Shown: one piece after another, positions 9,456 through 18,605 of the stretch | Numbering within the stretch: position 1 is the stretch's first letter | Layout of the letters: every line of letters begins with the position of its first letter | Assembly: GCF_000012505.1 (NCBI RefSeq) | Contig: NC_007513.1 | Coordinates: 620,001-684,000, forward strand | Origin: Synechococcus sp. CC9902 | GTDB lineage: Bacteria > Cyanobacteriota > Cyanobacteriia > PCC-6307 > Cyanobiaceae | Direction: 5' to 3' | Length of the DNA: 64,000 nt | The notes under the pieces: model-generated | Databases searched by the model: none | What the model was told of the DNA's origin: nothing | What the model saw: only the letters and a program-made list of their open reading frames with translations | Position numbers and translations under genes: made by a program

Positions 9456-9611
9456 CTACCGACACATCTCACTCGAGCGCTCACCCTCCGTGGCGATCGC
9501 TCCGCAATTCACCCAGCGGACGAGTTGCACTTCGATATCCGTAAATAACACCAGGATTCCGACACACAGCGCTGATACAGCAACGGTTGCCAGCGTTTGA
9601 CGTGAATTCAA
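9456..9611 (-). CDS. Small membrane protein of the biotin operon, 51 aa (TTG start overlapping bioD)
   Basis: A frame starting TTG at 9611 overlaps the bioD stop as TTGA and runs to a TAG at 9458-9456. The product has a hydrophobic N-terminal helix (about residues 7-24) and a polar tail with C-G-A-I-A-T-E-G-E-R-S-S-E-M-C. The coupling, the sensible topology and the placement between bioD and bioA argue that it is real, but I do not recognise the family. It is too short for ordinary ORF lists and the start codon is non-ATG. A role in biotin synthesis is only suggested by position. Confidence 0.6.
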   Translation of the reverse strand: MNSRQTLATVAVSALCVGILVLFTDIEVQLVRWVNCGAIATEGERSSEMCR

Positions 9612-10267
9612 CGCGATGTCCGATCCAACAATTCCTGAAACTTAGGGCTGAGCCGTTGGTCCTGCCATTGCTGTTGAAGTGCATCCCGGTTGAGGGGATG
9701 AAGCGGGGGGAGTTGGGCCAGCACGGGAATGCCGCCAAACGTTTCCAAGGTGGTGGGATTGTCGCTGTGGTGCGGTCCATTCAGGATCAGTCCAAGAACC
9801 GGAAGATTGCGGTGTCGGAGGGCTTCCAGGCTCAGCAAGGTGTGGTTCAACGTTCCGAGGCCGCTGCGCGCTACAAGGACGATGGGTAAGCCCCAATGTT
9901 GCAACTGGTCGATTTGTAGGAGCTGCCGTGTGAGCGGAACCATTAAGCCCCCTGCCGTTTCCACCACAAGCGCACCATCGCAAGGTGGGATGGTCAATTG
10001 TTCTGGCACGAGTGGGCTTTGATCGAGCTCGGCGGCCCAATGCGGCGACACCGGCTGGCTGAAGGCAAACGCTTCAGGGAGCAGTCGCTGCGGGGGAAGG
10101 TCAAGCAGGTTGCGGACCCGTTCGCGATCTCCGCCGCCGTCTAAACCGCTTTGGATTGGTTTCCAATAGCTGGCCTCAAGGCCTTGCACGAGCCATGCGC
10201 TCACCACGGTCTTACCGACATCGGTGTCGGTTCCGCAAACCACGATGCGACGCGATGGGGACGTCAT
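9608..10267 (-). CDS. bioD: Dethiobiotin synthetase BioD
   Basis: BioD is an ATP-dependent carboxylase that closes the ureido ring of dethiobiotin. The P-loop variant G-T-D-T-D-V-G-K-T is at about residues 13-21, followed by W-K-P-I-Q-S-G with a second catalytic Lys, and later V-E-T-A-G-G-L-M-V-P-L. From ATG 10267 it is 219 residues, the normal size. That ATG overlaps the bioC stop (ATGA), which fixes the start; the frame is open further upstream only inside bioC. Confidence 0.95.
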   Translation of the reverse strand: MTSPSRRIVVCGTDTDVGKTVVSAWLVQGLEASYWKPIQSGLDGGGDRERVRNLLDLPPQRLLPEAFAFSQPVSPHWAAELDQSPLVPEQLTIPPCDGALVVETAGGLMVPLTRQLLQIDQLQHWGLPIVLVARSGLGTLNHTLLSLEALRHRNLPVLGLILNGPHHSDNPTTLETFGGIPVLAQLPPLHPLNRDALQQQWQDQRLSPKFQELLDRTSR

Positions 10268-11028
10268 CGGCTCAAGATCAGAAGCTGAATTCTCCAGGAC
10301 AATGCAAACCGGTTGGTGATGCTGGCCTGTGGCCATGCCTTGAAAATTCGACGCCAAGCCCCCGGTGGAAGTCGGTTTGCGGTAGTTGATCCAGCACCGA
10401 TTTCGATCATTGGTTTGAGTAATGAAGCTGGTGAATCTGCGGTTTGGCTGAATTGGAGCAGTTGTTGCCGTTGGACCATCCCCGGTGGAATGGCGGCCGT
10501 CAATTCGTCACCCACCGGTAATGACAACGCACTGCAGAGTTCGCCTGCGGCAACGGCGGCGGCGTGCCACTGGGGAAAGCTGCCTTCGATGGGCACCGCG
10601 AGCACGAGCCAGCTGCCCGGTTGCAACGACTGAATCCACATTCGCAGCGATTGAACGGGATTTGGCAACCAGTGCAGGGCAAAGCTGGAGCTCAGCAATT
10701 GAGGCTGTTTGGGCCAGGGCGGCAACCCTCGGCTGAGGTCCCACTGCAACGTTGTGGCGCTGGGCTTTTGTTGTTGCAGCATTGCTGCGCTGCCATCCAC
10801 GCGCAGAACGGACTGCCCTGGGTGGGTGACCTCCAAGGCATCGGCCAGTCGTCCCGTTCCACTTCCCAGATCCACCCACAATCCCCTGGGAATCCGTAGC
10901 TGGCGGCAATGGCCAGCGAGTCTCCAGGCCATGCCCTCTTGCAGGCGTGCTGCATGGTTGTACCGATCGGCAGCGTCGCTGAATTGCTTCAGGACGTCTT
11001 CTGAGGCGATCACAGGCTTTCGATCCAT
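10264..11028 (-). CDS. bioC: Malonyl-ACP O-methyltransferase BioC
   Basis: A SAM-dependent methyltransferase proposed to methylate malonyl-ACP so that it can prime pimelate synthesis. Visible parts are V-L-K-Q-F-S-D-A-A-D-R-Y-N-H-A-A near residues 12-27, typical of BioC, and the SAM loop D-L-G-S-G-T-G-R-L at about 53-61. At 254 residues it fits the family. The start overlaps the upstream esterase gene by 19 bases and the stop overlaps bioD, so its place inside the operon makes the assignment firm. Confidence 0.9.
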   Translation of the reverse strand: MDRKPVIASEDVLKQFSDAADRYNHAARLQEGMAWRLAGHCRQLRIPRGLWVDLGSGTGRLADALEVTHPGQSVLRVDGSAAMLQQQKPSATTLQWDLSRGLPPWPKQPQLLSSSFALHWLPNPVQSLRMWIQSLQPGSWLVLAVPIEGSFPQWHAAAVAAGELCSALSLPVGDELTAAIPPGMVQRQQLLQFSQTADSPASLLKPMIEIGAGSTTANRLPPGAWRRIFKAWPQASITNRFALSWRIQLLILSR

Positions 11029-11699
11029 CGCTCCACAACCGCCAAAACCTCAGTGGTGATCAAGGCATGTCCCCAATCGGGACCGCGGTGGATCCGCTCC
11101 ACTTGGCTGCCGAGTTGATCGAGGAGCTGCTGGTGGCTGTTGGGGTGCACGACTGCATCTTGCCCTCCCTGAATAACCAGAACACGGGCTTTGGAGGGCC
11201 ATCCGAGAGGGAAGTTCCGACATGTTTCCAGCAAGATCAGGTCGTCATGGAGGCGTTGCCGTCCCTCTGAAGAGATGCCCTTGAGCAGTGGTGAAGGAGG
11301 ACAGGCGCTCAGGGAGAGGGGCTGATTAGACCGTTGAAAGAAACGCTTCAACATGGCTTCTTCACCCTCTGATCCAAGGGCTGCCCGCATCCCCTTTAGG
11401 CCAGCTTGTGTTGAACGACCGTTGCGTCCTTCGGGCACGAAAGTCGTAAAGCACCCCAGTAAAACCAAGGCTGTTGCTTCTTGAAGGAGTGGTTCTGGCA
11501 GGAAATGCAGCCCGAGGGAATGCGCAATCACAACGCGCGGACCGGCCTTATCGGTCCAACTCGGCCGTGTTGGTGTGTTGTTCCCGTAGCCCCGTTCCAT
11601 CACCTGCATGGGCCACTGCCGTTGCTCCATCAAGCGCCGCCAATAGGTCCATTGTTCGGCGTGTCCGGCCCATCCATGCACCGCGAGGATCTGTGTCAT
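11010..11699 (-). CDS. bioK: Alpha/beta hydrolase, probable pimeloyl-ACP methyl ester esterase (BioK-type)
   Basis: The 229-residue protein starts with V-H-G-W-A-G, an oxyanion-hole HG motif, and has the nucleophile elbow A-H-S-L-G at about residues 59-63. An Asp in a G-G-Q-D context and a late His (G-P-D-W-G-H-A) could complete the triad. Its place between bioF and bioC points to the esterase that removes the BioC methyl group, the role of BioH in Escherichia coli. Marine cyanobacteria are reported to use an analogue named BioK; that name rests on context and memory rather than on an alignment. ATGA overlap with bioF. Confidence 0.75.
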   Translation of the reverse strand: MTQILAVHGWAGHAEQWTYWRRLMEQRQWPMQVMERGYGNNTPTRPSWTDKAGPRVVIAHSLGLHFLPEPLLQEATALVLLGCFTTFVPEGRNGRSTQAGLKGMRAALGSEGEEAMLKRFFQRSNQPLSLSACPPSPLLKGISSEGRQRLHDDLILLETCRNFPLGWPSKARVLVIQGGQDAVVHPNSHQQLLDQLGSQVERIHRGPDWGHALITTEVLAVVERWIESL

Positions 11700-12841
11700 C
11701 CGGCAGCGAGAGCACCGAGCAGCAGCTCCAACGTGTCATCCGGTAGGTCTTTGCGCAGCACTAGGCGCAGTCGGGAGGTTCCTTCTGGAACCGTTGGTGG
11801 TCGAATCGCGATGCTGAGGAGTCCGTGCTGCTCGAGTTGTTGCTGGTAATCAAGGGCCGCCTGATCACTGTTCAGCAGTAGGGGCAAGACGGGTCCGATT
11901 CCAAGCGGACGCTGCCACCCAGCCAATGCGAGGGCGGTTCGCCAGGCCTCTGACCGTTGGATCAATGCTTGTCCCCAGTGCGGGTTCGCCTTGATGAGAT
12001 CGAGGGCCGCCTGGGCCCCAGCTACTAACGGTGGAGCCAAAGCGGTGGTGTAACGAAAGGCACCGCTGGTTTGCAGGAGCCGTTCTCCCATGGCCGCATC
12101 TCCCGCCAGAAACGCACCGCCGCTTCCGAAGGCTTTTCCGAATGTTCCGCTGATGAGATGAACCGGATCATTGACCCCCCAACAGAGTCCCCGCCCCCCG
12201 AGGCCCAAGACCCCCAAACCATGGGCCTCATCCACTAACAGCTGAGCCCCATGTCGCGCGCATAGTGCGGCCATGGCCTTCAAATCCGGACTGGTTCCCT
12301 CCATGCTGAACAGGCTTTCGCTGATCACCACGGGCGCCGTGTTGTTTCGATCTAGCCGATGAAGCCGGCGATCGAGATCCTCAAGATCGTTATGGGCAAA
12401 GCGCTGTAGCCGTGCACCGCTGGCGCGGACGCCCACGAGCAAGGAATAGTGAATCAGCCGATCAGCCAGCACAGTGGTGTGGCGCTCGGCGAGAGCCGCG
12501 ACCGCAGCGAGGTTGGCCTGGAAGCCACTGGGGAAGAGCAACACCTGGTCTCTTCCGAGCCATTCGCCCAGTTCCTCCTCCAAGTGGGTGTGCCGTGGCC
12601 GCGTCCCTGTGACCAAGCGCGACCCACCTGCGCCAACGCCATCGACATCAAGGGCGAGGGCCGCGGCTTCAATGACCGCTGGATGACGCGCGAGGCCGAG
12701 ATAGTCGTTGCTAGCCAGATCCCGGAGGCTCTTTCGACCAGTGCTGCTGCCCTTGAGTTCCCATGGCTGATCCCCCGGCCGCCAGCTGCGCAACGACCGG
12801 CGTCGGCTTGATTCAACGGAGCTGATTGGCTCGCTGGTCAT
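11696..12841 (-). CDS. bioF: 8-amino-7-oxononanoate synthase BioF (KAPA synthase)
   Basis: This PLP-dependent alpha-oxoamine synthase condenses pimeloyl-ACP/CoA with alanine. Visible are N-D-Y-L-G-L-A at about residues 45-51, G-A-G-G-S-R-L-V-T-G-T near 70-80, D-E-A-H-G-L-G-V-L-G and the Schiff-base Lys at about 236 in S-G-T-F-G-K-A-F-G-S-G-G. At 381 residues it is full length. It is the first gene of the bio operon. The operon promoter must lie in the 42-base gap to the divergent transporter gene or within that gene. Confidence 0.95.
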   Translation of the reverse strand: MTSEPISSVESSRRRSLRSWRPGDQPWELKGSSTGRKSLRDLASNDYLGLARHPAVIEAAALALDVDGVGAGGSRLVTGTRPRHTHLEEELGEWLGRDQVLLFPSGFQANLAAVAALAERHTTVLADRLIHYSLLVGVRASGARLQRFAHNDLEDLDRRLHRLDRNNTAPVVISESLFSMEGTSPDLKAMAALCARHGAQLLVDEAHGLGVLGLGGRGLCWGVNDPVHLISGTFGKAFGSGGAFLAGDAAMGERLLQTSGAFRYTTALAPPLVAGAQAALDLIKANPHWGQALIQRSEAWRTALALAGWQRPLGIGPVLPLLLNSDQAALDYQQQLEQHGLLSIAIRPPTVPEGTSRLRLVLRKDLPDDTLELLLGALAAG

Positions 12842-12883
12842 GCCATCAGTCTGAATAAGGATGGTTCAAGGTTTGAGTCGTCG

Positions 12884-13819
12884 ATGAATTCCGAGCGTTT
12901 CACCCTTCTGTTTCCTCTTTGGACCTTGATGGGGGCGGGGTTGGCCCTGCTCTACCCGCCACTTTTTACGTGGTTTAGGGGTGATCTGATCACCATGGGC
13001 CTTGGGGTGATCATGTTGGGGATGGGGCTTGGACTGACGCCTCAAGATTTTGTACGGGTTGGGCAGCGTCCCCGTCCTGTGGTGATTGGGGTGCTGACGC
13101 AGTTCATTGTGATGCCATCGATTGCAGCCCTATTGGCCTTTGCGTTGCACCTCTCGCCGCCCTTGGCGGTGGGCTTGATTTTGGTGGGCTGTTGTCCAGG
13201 TGGAACGGCAAGCAATGTTGTGGCATTGATTGGTCGTGCCGATGTGGCTTTATCCGTGGTGATGACCACGGTGAGCACGCTGGTGGCGGTGGTCCTCACA
13301 CCCCAACTCACAGCGTTGTTGGCCAGTCAGTACGTACCCATTGATGGTGGGTTGTTGCTGATCAAAGTTCTGCAAGTGGTGCTGTTCCCCGTGGCATTGG
13401 GTGTTCTGCTCAAGCAGGGGCTGCCGCGGTTAGCGAGTCGAGTGGAGCCAGTGATGGCTCCTTTGGCTGTGCTTGCCATCGTGATGATCGTGGCGAGCAT
13501 TGTTGGCAGCCAAGCCAACGTGCTGCAACAGCAGGGGGCAAGGTTGTTCTTGGCCTGTGTACTGCTGCATGGCGCTGGGTTTCTGCTGGGTTGGTTGGTG
13601 CCCCTTTTGGTAGGTGAAGGGGTTCTCGTTCAACGCACCATCAGCATTGAAGTGGGCATGCAGAATTCGGGCTTGGCAGTGGTGCTAGCCCGTAGCGGTG
13701 GATTTTCCAGCCCAATCACTGCGCTTCCCGGGGCTATTTCGGCGGTGATTCATTGCCTAATAGGTAGTGCGTTGGCGGCCCTCTGGCGTCAGAAAAGCCG
13801 TCAACAATCCAAGGCCTAA
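12884..13819 (+). CDS. Bile acid:sodium symporter family (SBF/BASS) transporter, 311 aa
   Basis: A membrane protein with about nine to ten hydrophobic segments. The family-typical G-C-C-P-G-G-T-A-S-N-V-V motif is at about residues 105-116, contributing to sodium binding, and E-V-G-M-Q-N-S-G-L-A is near 257-266. BASS proteins carry organic acids such as pyruvate, pantoate or bicarbonate-type substrates; the substrate here is not evident. It is divergent from bioF, so a link to biotin precursors is conceivable but unsupported. The stop overlaps the stop of the convergent 87-residue gene. Confidence 0.9.
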   Translation: MNSERFTLLFPLWTLMGAGLALLYPPLFTWFRGDLITMGLGVIMLGMGLGLTPQDFVRVGQRPRPVVIGVLTQFIVMPSIAALLAFALHLSPPLAVGLILVGCCPGGTASNVVALIGRADVALSVVMTTVSTLVAVVLTPQLTALLASQYVPIDGGLLLIKVLQVVLFPVALGVLLKQGLPRLASRVEPVMAPLAVLAIVMIVASIVGSQANVLQQQGARLFLACVLLHGAGFLLGWLVPLLVGEGVLVQRTISIEVGMQNSGLAVVLARSGGFSSPITALPGAISAVIHCLIGSALAALWRQKSRQQSKA

Positions 13820-14079
13820 GTGCTGGGTTGCTGTTGGGAATGCAGTTGTGTCAGCAATCGTGCGGCCAGTCCTCGCGAGATGCGTCGCGCCACGAGGAGG
13901 TCGCAAATCCATTCGAACAGTGGTGGTGCCTCGCTCACCCCCCTGAGCCGTTGCTCGAGGGCTTCCAATTCCTCCGTATGGCGACAACCGCGCAGGGCGT
14001 CGATCAAAGTGTCTTCGGATGGAAGGGTCTGTAAAAGCTGGCTGGTAGCCACATCGTTACGCCGGAGTGTCTCAGTCAT
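13816..14079 (-). CDS. Conserved small helical protein, 87 aa, unknown function
   Basis: I do not recognise the family. The product is mostly helical and charged, with two leucine-rich stretches (about residues 15-50 and 60-82) and no signal peptide or membrane helix. Its codon use resembles that of its neighbours. It lies antiparallel to the symporter gene with overlapping stops. A perfect 6-bp hairpin (GCACCG-ATG-CGGTGC, 14081-14095) sits immediately upstream of its ATG. Confidence 0.65.
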   Translation of the reverse strand: MTETLRRNDVATSQLLQTLPSEDTLIDALRGCRHTEELEALEQRLRGVSEAPPLFEWICDLLVARRISRGLAARLLTQLHSQQQPST

Positions 14080-14080
14080 G

Positions 14081-14095
14081 GCACCGATGCGGTGC
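14081..14095. repeat. Perfect short hairpin next to the start of the 87-aa gene
   Basis: A perfect inverted repeat with a three-base loop abuts the ATG of the minus-strand small gene. In its mRNA the hairpin would occupy the ribosome-binding region, so it could lower translation; it could equally be a DNA site or chance. The rest of the 240-base gap up to the helicase gene (14096-14319) shows no gene and presumably carries both promoters. Confidence 0.35.
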
Positions 14096-14319
14096 TTCTG
14101 TCATCTCTTCCGCCATAAAAGCGCCTGTTTTTGCCACAAAGCTTGAGGCTTTCTCGGCGAAATCAAACCGGTCTCGTTGTGGGATGTTGCCGCCTGATTC
14201 GGTTTATGGATTTTGCATGCATTTGCGATCCATCGGTTTACAGGCTCGGTGTCTTAGAGCACTTTCTCCCGAGGCGCGTTCTTTCAGGGTGCGGTGGCGA
14301 TGCTCCCTAAGATCCAGTG

Positions 14320-17100
14320 ATGACGAAAGCTCAGCCGGAACCTTCAACTCAGGCGTCCGATGCTGCAGCTTCAGGGTCCGGGCTTGACCCCAGCCAATGC
14401 TTTGCATTTCCGCTGGATGACTTTCAGTTAGAAGCCATCGATGCGCTCAACCAAGGGCACTCAGTTGTGGTGAGTGCCCCCACTGGATCGGGCAAAACCT
14501 TAGTGGGTGAATACGCCATTTATCGAGCCCTCGCCCATGGCCAGAAAGTTTTTTATACGACTCCCCTTAAGGCACTCTCCAATCAGAAACTTCGTGATTT
14601 TCGAGAACAGTTTGGCGACGAGAACGTTGGTCTGTTGACCGGTGATTTGAGTGTGAATCGGGAGGCCTCAATCGTGGTGATGACCACGGAGATCTTTCGG
14701 AACATGCTCTATGCCGAGGCTGATGAGCATGACGATCCACTCGCTGATGTGGAAGCTGTGGTGCTTGATGAATGCCACTACATGAATGATTCCCAGCGAG
14801 GCACCGTTTGGGAGGAATCAATCATTCATTGCCCGCCTCCCATTCAACTTGTTGCCTTGTCGGCCACCGTGGCCAATGCGGGCCAACTCACCGATTGGAT
14901 TGAAAAGGTGCATGGGCCCACAACGCTGATCGTCAGCGACCACCGCCCTGTGCCTCTGCAATTCAGCTTTTGTAGTGCCAAAGGATTGCATCCTCTGTTG
15001 AATGAGGCCGGCACCGGATTGCACCCCAACTGCAAAGTGTGGCGGGCTCCGAAGGGACAAAAGCGCAAAGGGCGCTCCAACAAGCCACCTCAGCCTGAAG
15101 CTCCCCCGATCAGTTTCGTTGTGGCGCAGATGGCGCAACGAGACATGTTGCCGGCGATCTACTTCATTTTTAGCCGCCGTAATTGCGACAAATCGGTTCG
15201 GGATTTGGGTGCTCAATGCCTTGTCACCCAAGACGAACAGGCACGCATCCAGGCTCGGTTTGCGGCCTACAGCGCAGCCAACCCAGAGGCTGTGAGGGAT
15301 GGCATCCATGCCGATGCCCTGATGCGAGGGATTGCCGCACACCATGCGGGCGTGTTGCCCGCTTGGAAGGAGCTCATTGAGGAACTGTTTCAGCAGGGGT
15401 TAGTGAAAGTGGTGTTCGCCACAGAAACCCTTGCTGCGGGGATCAACATGCCGGCTCGGAGCACCGTGATTGCCTCGTTGTCGAAGCGAACGGAACGGGG
15501 CCATCGTCCGCTAATGGGGAGCGAGTTCCTGCAGATGGCTGGTCGCGCTGGTCGGCGCGGCTTGGATTCGCAGGGGTATGTCGTCACGGTCCAAAGCCGG
15601 TTTGAGGGGGTTCGGGAAGCGGGTCAGCTGGCCACCAGTCCGGCTGACCCCTTGGTGAGTCAGTTCACCCCCAGTTACGGAATGGTCCTCAATCTTCTTC
15701 AGCGTCACAGCCTTGAGAAGGCCAGGGAGTTGGTGCAACGCAGCTTCGGTCGCTATCTCGCAGGTTTAGACCTGGTTGATGACGAAGAGATGCTCTCCCA
15801 GCTGCGGCTTCAGCTCAGCCAGCTGGATGGAGTTGCCGGTGATGTTCCTTGGGAAGATTTTGAGGACTATGAAAAGGAGCGTGGCCGGCTGCGGGAAGAG
15901 CGCCGTTTGCTGAGGATTCTCCAGCAACAAGCTGAAGAGACTCTCGCCAACGAGCTCACTCAGGCGTTGCAATTCGCCAGCAACGGCGCCTTGGTGAGTT
16001 TGAAGTCAGCCCAGCTTCGCGGACGGGTTACCCCAGCAGTGATTGTTGAAAAGGTGAATGGGCCTGGCCAATTTCCCCGACTGCTCTGTCTCACGGACGA
16101 CAACGTATGGATTTTGTTGCCCTGTCAGGGCGTCGTCAGTCTTCACGCTGAACTGAGCTGCCTTCAGGTGGATGGGGTGGTTCCTCCGATGTTGCAGCGG
16201 TCTGGGGAGATCCGCCATGGGGATCAAGCCAGTGGGCAGCTCGCTTTGGCTGTGTCCCATATGGCGAAACGCCACGACATGACGACCCCGCAATACGACC
16301 TGGCGGGTGAGGTACTCACCCAGGCTCGTTTGGTGCAGCAGTTGGAGTTGGACCTCGAGCAGCATCCAGCCCACCGTTGGGGTGACCGCAAGCAACTCAA
16401 AAAACACCGTCGTCGCATGGAGGAGCTGGAGCACGAAATCGCTGAGCGGCAGCGGTTGCTTCATCACCGTTCCAATCGTCACTGGGACATGTTTTTGGCG
16501 TTGAAGGACATCCTTCAACAATTTGGCTGCCTGGATGATCTCGATCCCACGGAAGTTGGACGCACCGTGGCGGCCTTGCGTGGAGACAACGAGCTATGGC
16601 TTGGCCTTGCTCTGATGAGTGGACATTTGGATGAGCTTGATCCGCCCAATCTGGCTGCCGTGTTCGAGGCGATTAGCACCGAGGTGAATCGACCGGATCT
16701 TTGGAGTGGCTTCCCCCCCTCTGGCCCCGCGGAAGAGGCGTTGCAGGATTTATCCGGGTTGCGTCGGGAGTTGCTCCGCGCGCAAGAGCGGGCCAGTGTT
16801 GTGGTGCCGGCCTGGTGGGAGCCTGAGTTGATGGGCCTTGTCGAGGCCTGGGCGAAGGGAACTTCTTGGGTCGATTTGATCGCTAACACGTCCTTGGATG
16901 AAGGAGACGTGGTTCGCATTATGCGGAGAACGGTCGATCTTCTCGCCCAGGTTCCCTACTGCGAAGCGATTAGTGAGCAGTTGCGGAGCCATGCCAAGCA
17001 AGCGCTGAAGGCAATCAATCGTTTCCCCGTGGCTGAACTGGAGGATCCTCGCGCTGCAGTGTCTGGAGGACTGAATCCCGCGACGGAGCGGGCGGCCTGA
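14320..17100 (+). CDS. Ski2/Mtr4-type DEAD/DExH-box RNA helicase, 926 aa
   Basis: Helicase motifs appear in order: Q-motif-like F-x-L-D-D-F-Q near residues 30-36, Walker A A-P-T-G-S-G-K-T at about 53-60, T-P-L-K-A-L-S-N-Q, Walker B D-E-C-H at about 150-153, A-L-S-A-T, and Q-M-A-G-R-A-G-R-R-G-L-D in the C-terminal RecA domain. A long C-terminal part contains a charged helical region and a DSHCT-like end. This size and order match Ski2-like helicases of cyanobacteria and the chloroplast protein ISE2, thought to act in RNA processing and turnover. ATG 14320 is preceded directly by an in-frame GTG. Confidence 0.93.
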   Translation: MTKAQPEPSTQASDAAASGSGLDPSQCFAFPLDDFQLEAIDALNQGHSVVVSAPTGSGKTLVGEYAIYRALAHGQKVFYTTPLKALSNQKLRDFREQFGDENVGLLTGDLSVNREASIVVMTTEIFRNMLYAEADEHDDPLADVEAVVLDECHYMNDSQRGTVWEESIIHCPPPIQLVALSATVANAGQLTDWIEKVHGPTTLIVSDHRPVPLQFSFCSAKGLHPLLNEAGTGLHPNCKVWRAPKGQKRKGRSNKPPQPEAPPISFVVAQMAQRDMLPAIYFIFSRRNCDKSVRDLGAQCLVTQDEQARIQARFAAYSAANPEAVRDGIHADALMRGIAAHHAGVLPAWKELIEELFQQGLVKVVFATETLAAGINMPARSTVIASLSKRTERGHRPLMGSEFLQMAGRAGRRGLDSQGYVVTVQSRFEGVREAGQLATSPADPLVSQFTPSYGMVLNLLQRHSLEKARELVQRSFGRYLAGLDLVDDEEMLSQLRLQLSQLDGVAGDVPWEDFEDYEKERGRLREERRLLRILQQQAEETLANELTQALQFASNGALVSLKSAQLRGRVTPAVIVEKVNGPGQFPRLLCLTDDNVWILLPCQGVVSLHAELSCLQVDGVVPPMLQRSGEIRHGDQASGQLALAVSHMAKRHDMTTPQYDLAGEVLTQARLVQQLELDLEQHPAHRWGDRKQLKKHRRRMEELEHEIAERQRLLHHRSNRHWDMFLALKDILQQFGCLDDLDPTEVGRTVAALRGDNELWLGLALMSGHLDELDPPNLAAVFEAISTEVNRPDLWSGFPPSGPAEEALQDLSGLRRELLRAQERASVVVPAWWEPELMGLVEAWAKGTSWVDLIANTSLDEGDVVRIMRRTVDLLAQVPYCEAISEQLRSHAKQALKAINRFPVAELEDPRAAVSGGLNPATERAA

Positions 17101-17102
17101 CG

Positions 17103-18500
17103 TTATTCGTGAGGGATTGCCATCTTGATCGGGTCCACTAATTGATCGAAGTCAGAGGCGCTGATGTGCCCCAGCTTTAGGGCTGCCTCTTTCAACGTCA
17201 GCCCTTGCTCGTGGGCATGTTGTGCGATGGCGCTGGCTTTTTCGTATCCAATACGAGGCGTTAACGCTGTCACGAGCATGAGCGATCGCTCCACAAACGC
17301 TTGGATTTGCTGGTGGTTGGGCTCAAGACCAACCACCAAGTTTTGGCGAAAGCTGTTGATTGCATCGCTGAGCAGGCGAATGGATTGGAGGAGGTTGAAC
17401 CCGATCAGCGGCTTGAACACATTCATCTGCAGATGACCCCCAGCACCTGCTGCAGCCACCGCCGCATCCAATCCAATCACTTGGGTGCACACCATGGCCA
17501 TGGCCTCGCATTGTGTGGGGTTGATTTTTCCCGGCATGATCGAACTTCCTGGTTCGTTGGCAGGTAGTCGCAATTCCCCGAGTCCTGCCCGTGGTCCGCA
17601 GCCCAGCAGTCGAATGTCATTGGAGATGCGTAGCAAGGCCACGGCTAATCCACGCAGCTGCCCCATCGCATGAACCAGGGCATCGTGACCTGCCATCACA
17701 GCGAACAAATTGTCAGCGGGGTGGAACGACAAACCGGTGGCGCTAAACAGCTCCTTCGCCACATCCGTACTGAAGCCTTTGGGGGCATTCAATCCTGTAC
17801 CCACCGCAGTTCCCCCTAAGGGCAACGCTGCCAAGGGGGTGAGACTGTCTTCAATCCACGACCGGCAAAGCTTGAGCTGATCGCGCCAGGCCGAAACTTC
17901 ATCTCCAAGGCGAAGGGGCACTGCATCTTGAAGGTGGGTCCGGCCAATTTTGACAATCGGAAACCAAGCCTCGGCCTTGAGATCAAACGCGTCAATCAGA
18001 GCTTGAACAGCAGGAAGCAGTGAATGGGTGAGCTGCTGTGTCGCTGCTACGTGGATCGCGGCAGGAAAGACGTCGTTGGTGGATTGTGAGCGATTCACAT
18101 GATCATTGGGATGAACCGGCTGATGGCTACCGAGGGGCGTCCCTTCGCGACGGGAAATCAGGTTGCTGATCACCTCATTCACATTCATGTTCGTTTGGGT
18201 GCCACTCCCCGTCTGCCAGACCTTGAGGGGGAATTGATCGTCATGCTTTCCCGTTGCAATGGCGTTGGCTGCGGAGGTGATCATGTCGGCGAGCTCTTGG
18301 CTGAGCACGCCATGACGCGCGTTGACGGCTGCACAGCCTTGTTTGATTAAGGCCAACGCATGGATCAGTTCAACGGGAATCTGCTCATTGCTGATCGCAA
18401 AATTGCGAAGAGAGCGTTCCGTTTGAGCACCCCAGAGGGCGTCGTCACTGACTTCGACAGGACCAAGGCTGTCGTGCTCGGTGCGGAACGATCGGGTCAT
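17103..18500 (-). CDS. fumC: Fumarate hydratase class II FumC
   Basis: This TCA-cycle enzyme interconverts fumarate and malate. The superfamily signature G-S-S-I-M-P-G-K-I-N-P is visible at about residues 316-326, together with the T-G-S-G-T-Q-T-N-M-N-V-N-E substrate-binding region at about 96-108 and the G-R-T-H-L-Q-D catalytic histidine region near 185. At 465 residues it is the usual length for the iron-independent class. It is convergent with the helicase gene, with two bases between stops. Confidence 0.96.
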   Translation of the reverse strand: MTRSFRTEHDSLGPVEVSDDALWGAQTERSLRNFAISNEQIPVELIHALALIKQGCAAVNARHGVLSQELADMITSAANAIATGKHDDQFPLKVWQTGSGTQTNMNVNEVISNLISRREGTPLGSHQPVHPNDHVNRSQSTNDVFPAAIHVAATQQLTHSLLPAVQALIDAFDLKAEAWFPIVKIGRTHLQDAVPLRLGDEVSAWRDQLKLCRSWIEDSLTPLAALPLGGTAVGTGLNAPKGFSTDVAKELFSATGLSFHPADNLFAVMAGHDALVHAMGQLRGLAVALLRISNDIRLLGCGPRAGLGELRLPANEPGSSIMPGKINPTQCEAMAMVCTQVIGLDAAVAAAGAGGHLQMNVFKPLIGFNLLQSIRLLSDAINSFRQNLVVGLEPNHQQIQAFVERSLMLVTALTPRIGYEKASAIAQHAHEQGLTLKEAALKLGHISASDFDQLVDPIKMAIPHE

Positions 18501-18605
18501 TGGAACTTCCCGGGCTGTTCATGGAGATCCTGATCATCCATGATGGGCTCCGCGGCCTGAACTTGGTCCGAGGTCGTTTCATCGAGTTCTGCTTGCTTCT
18601 GCCTG

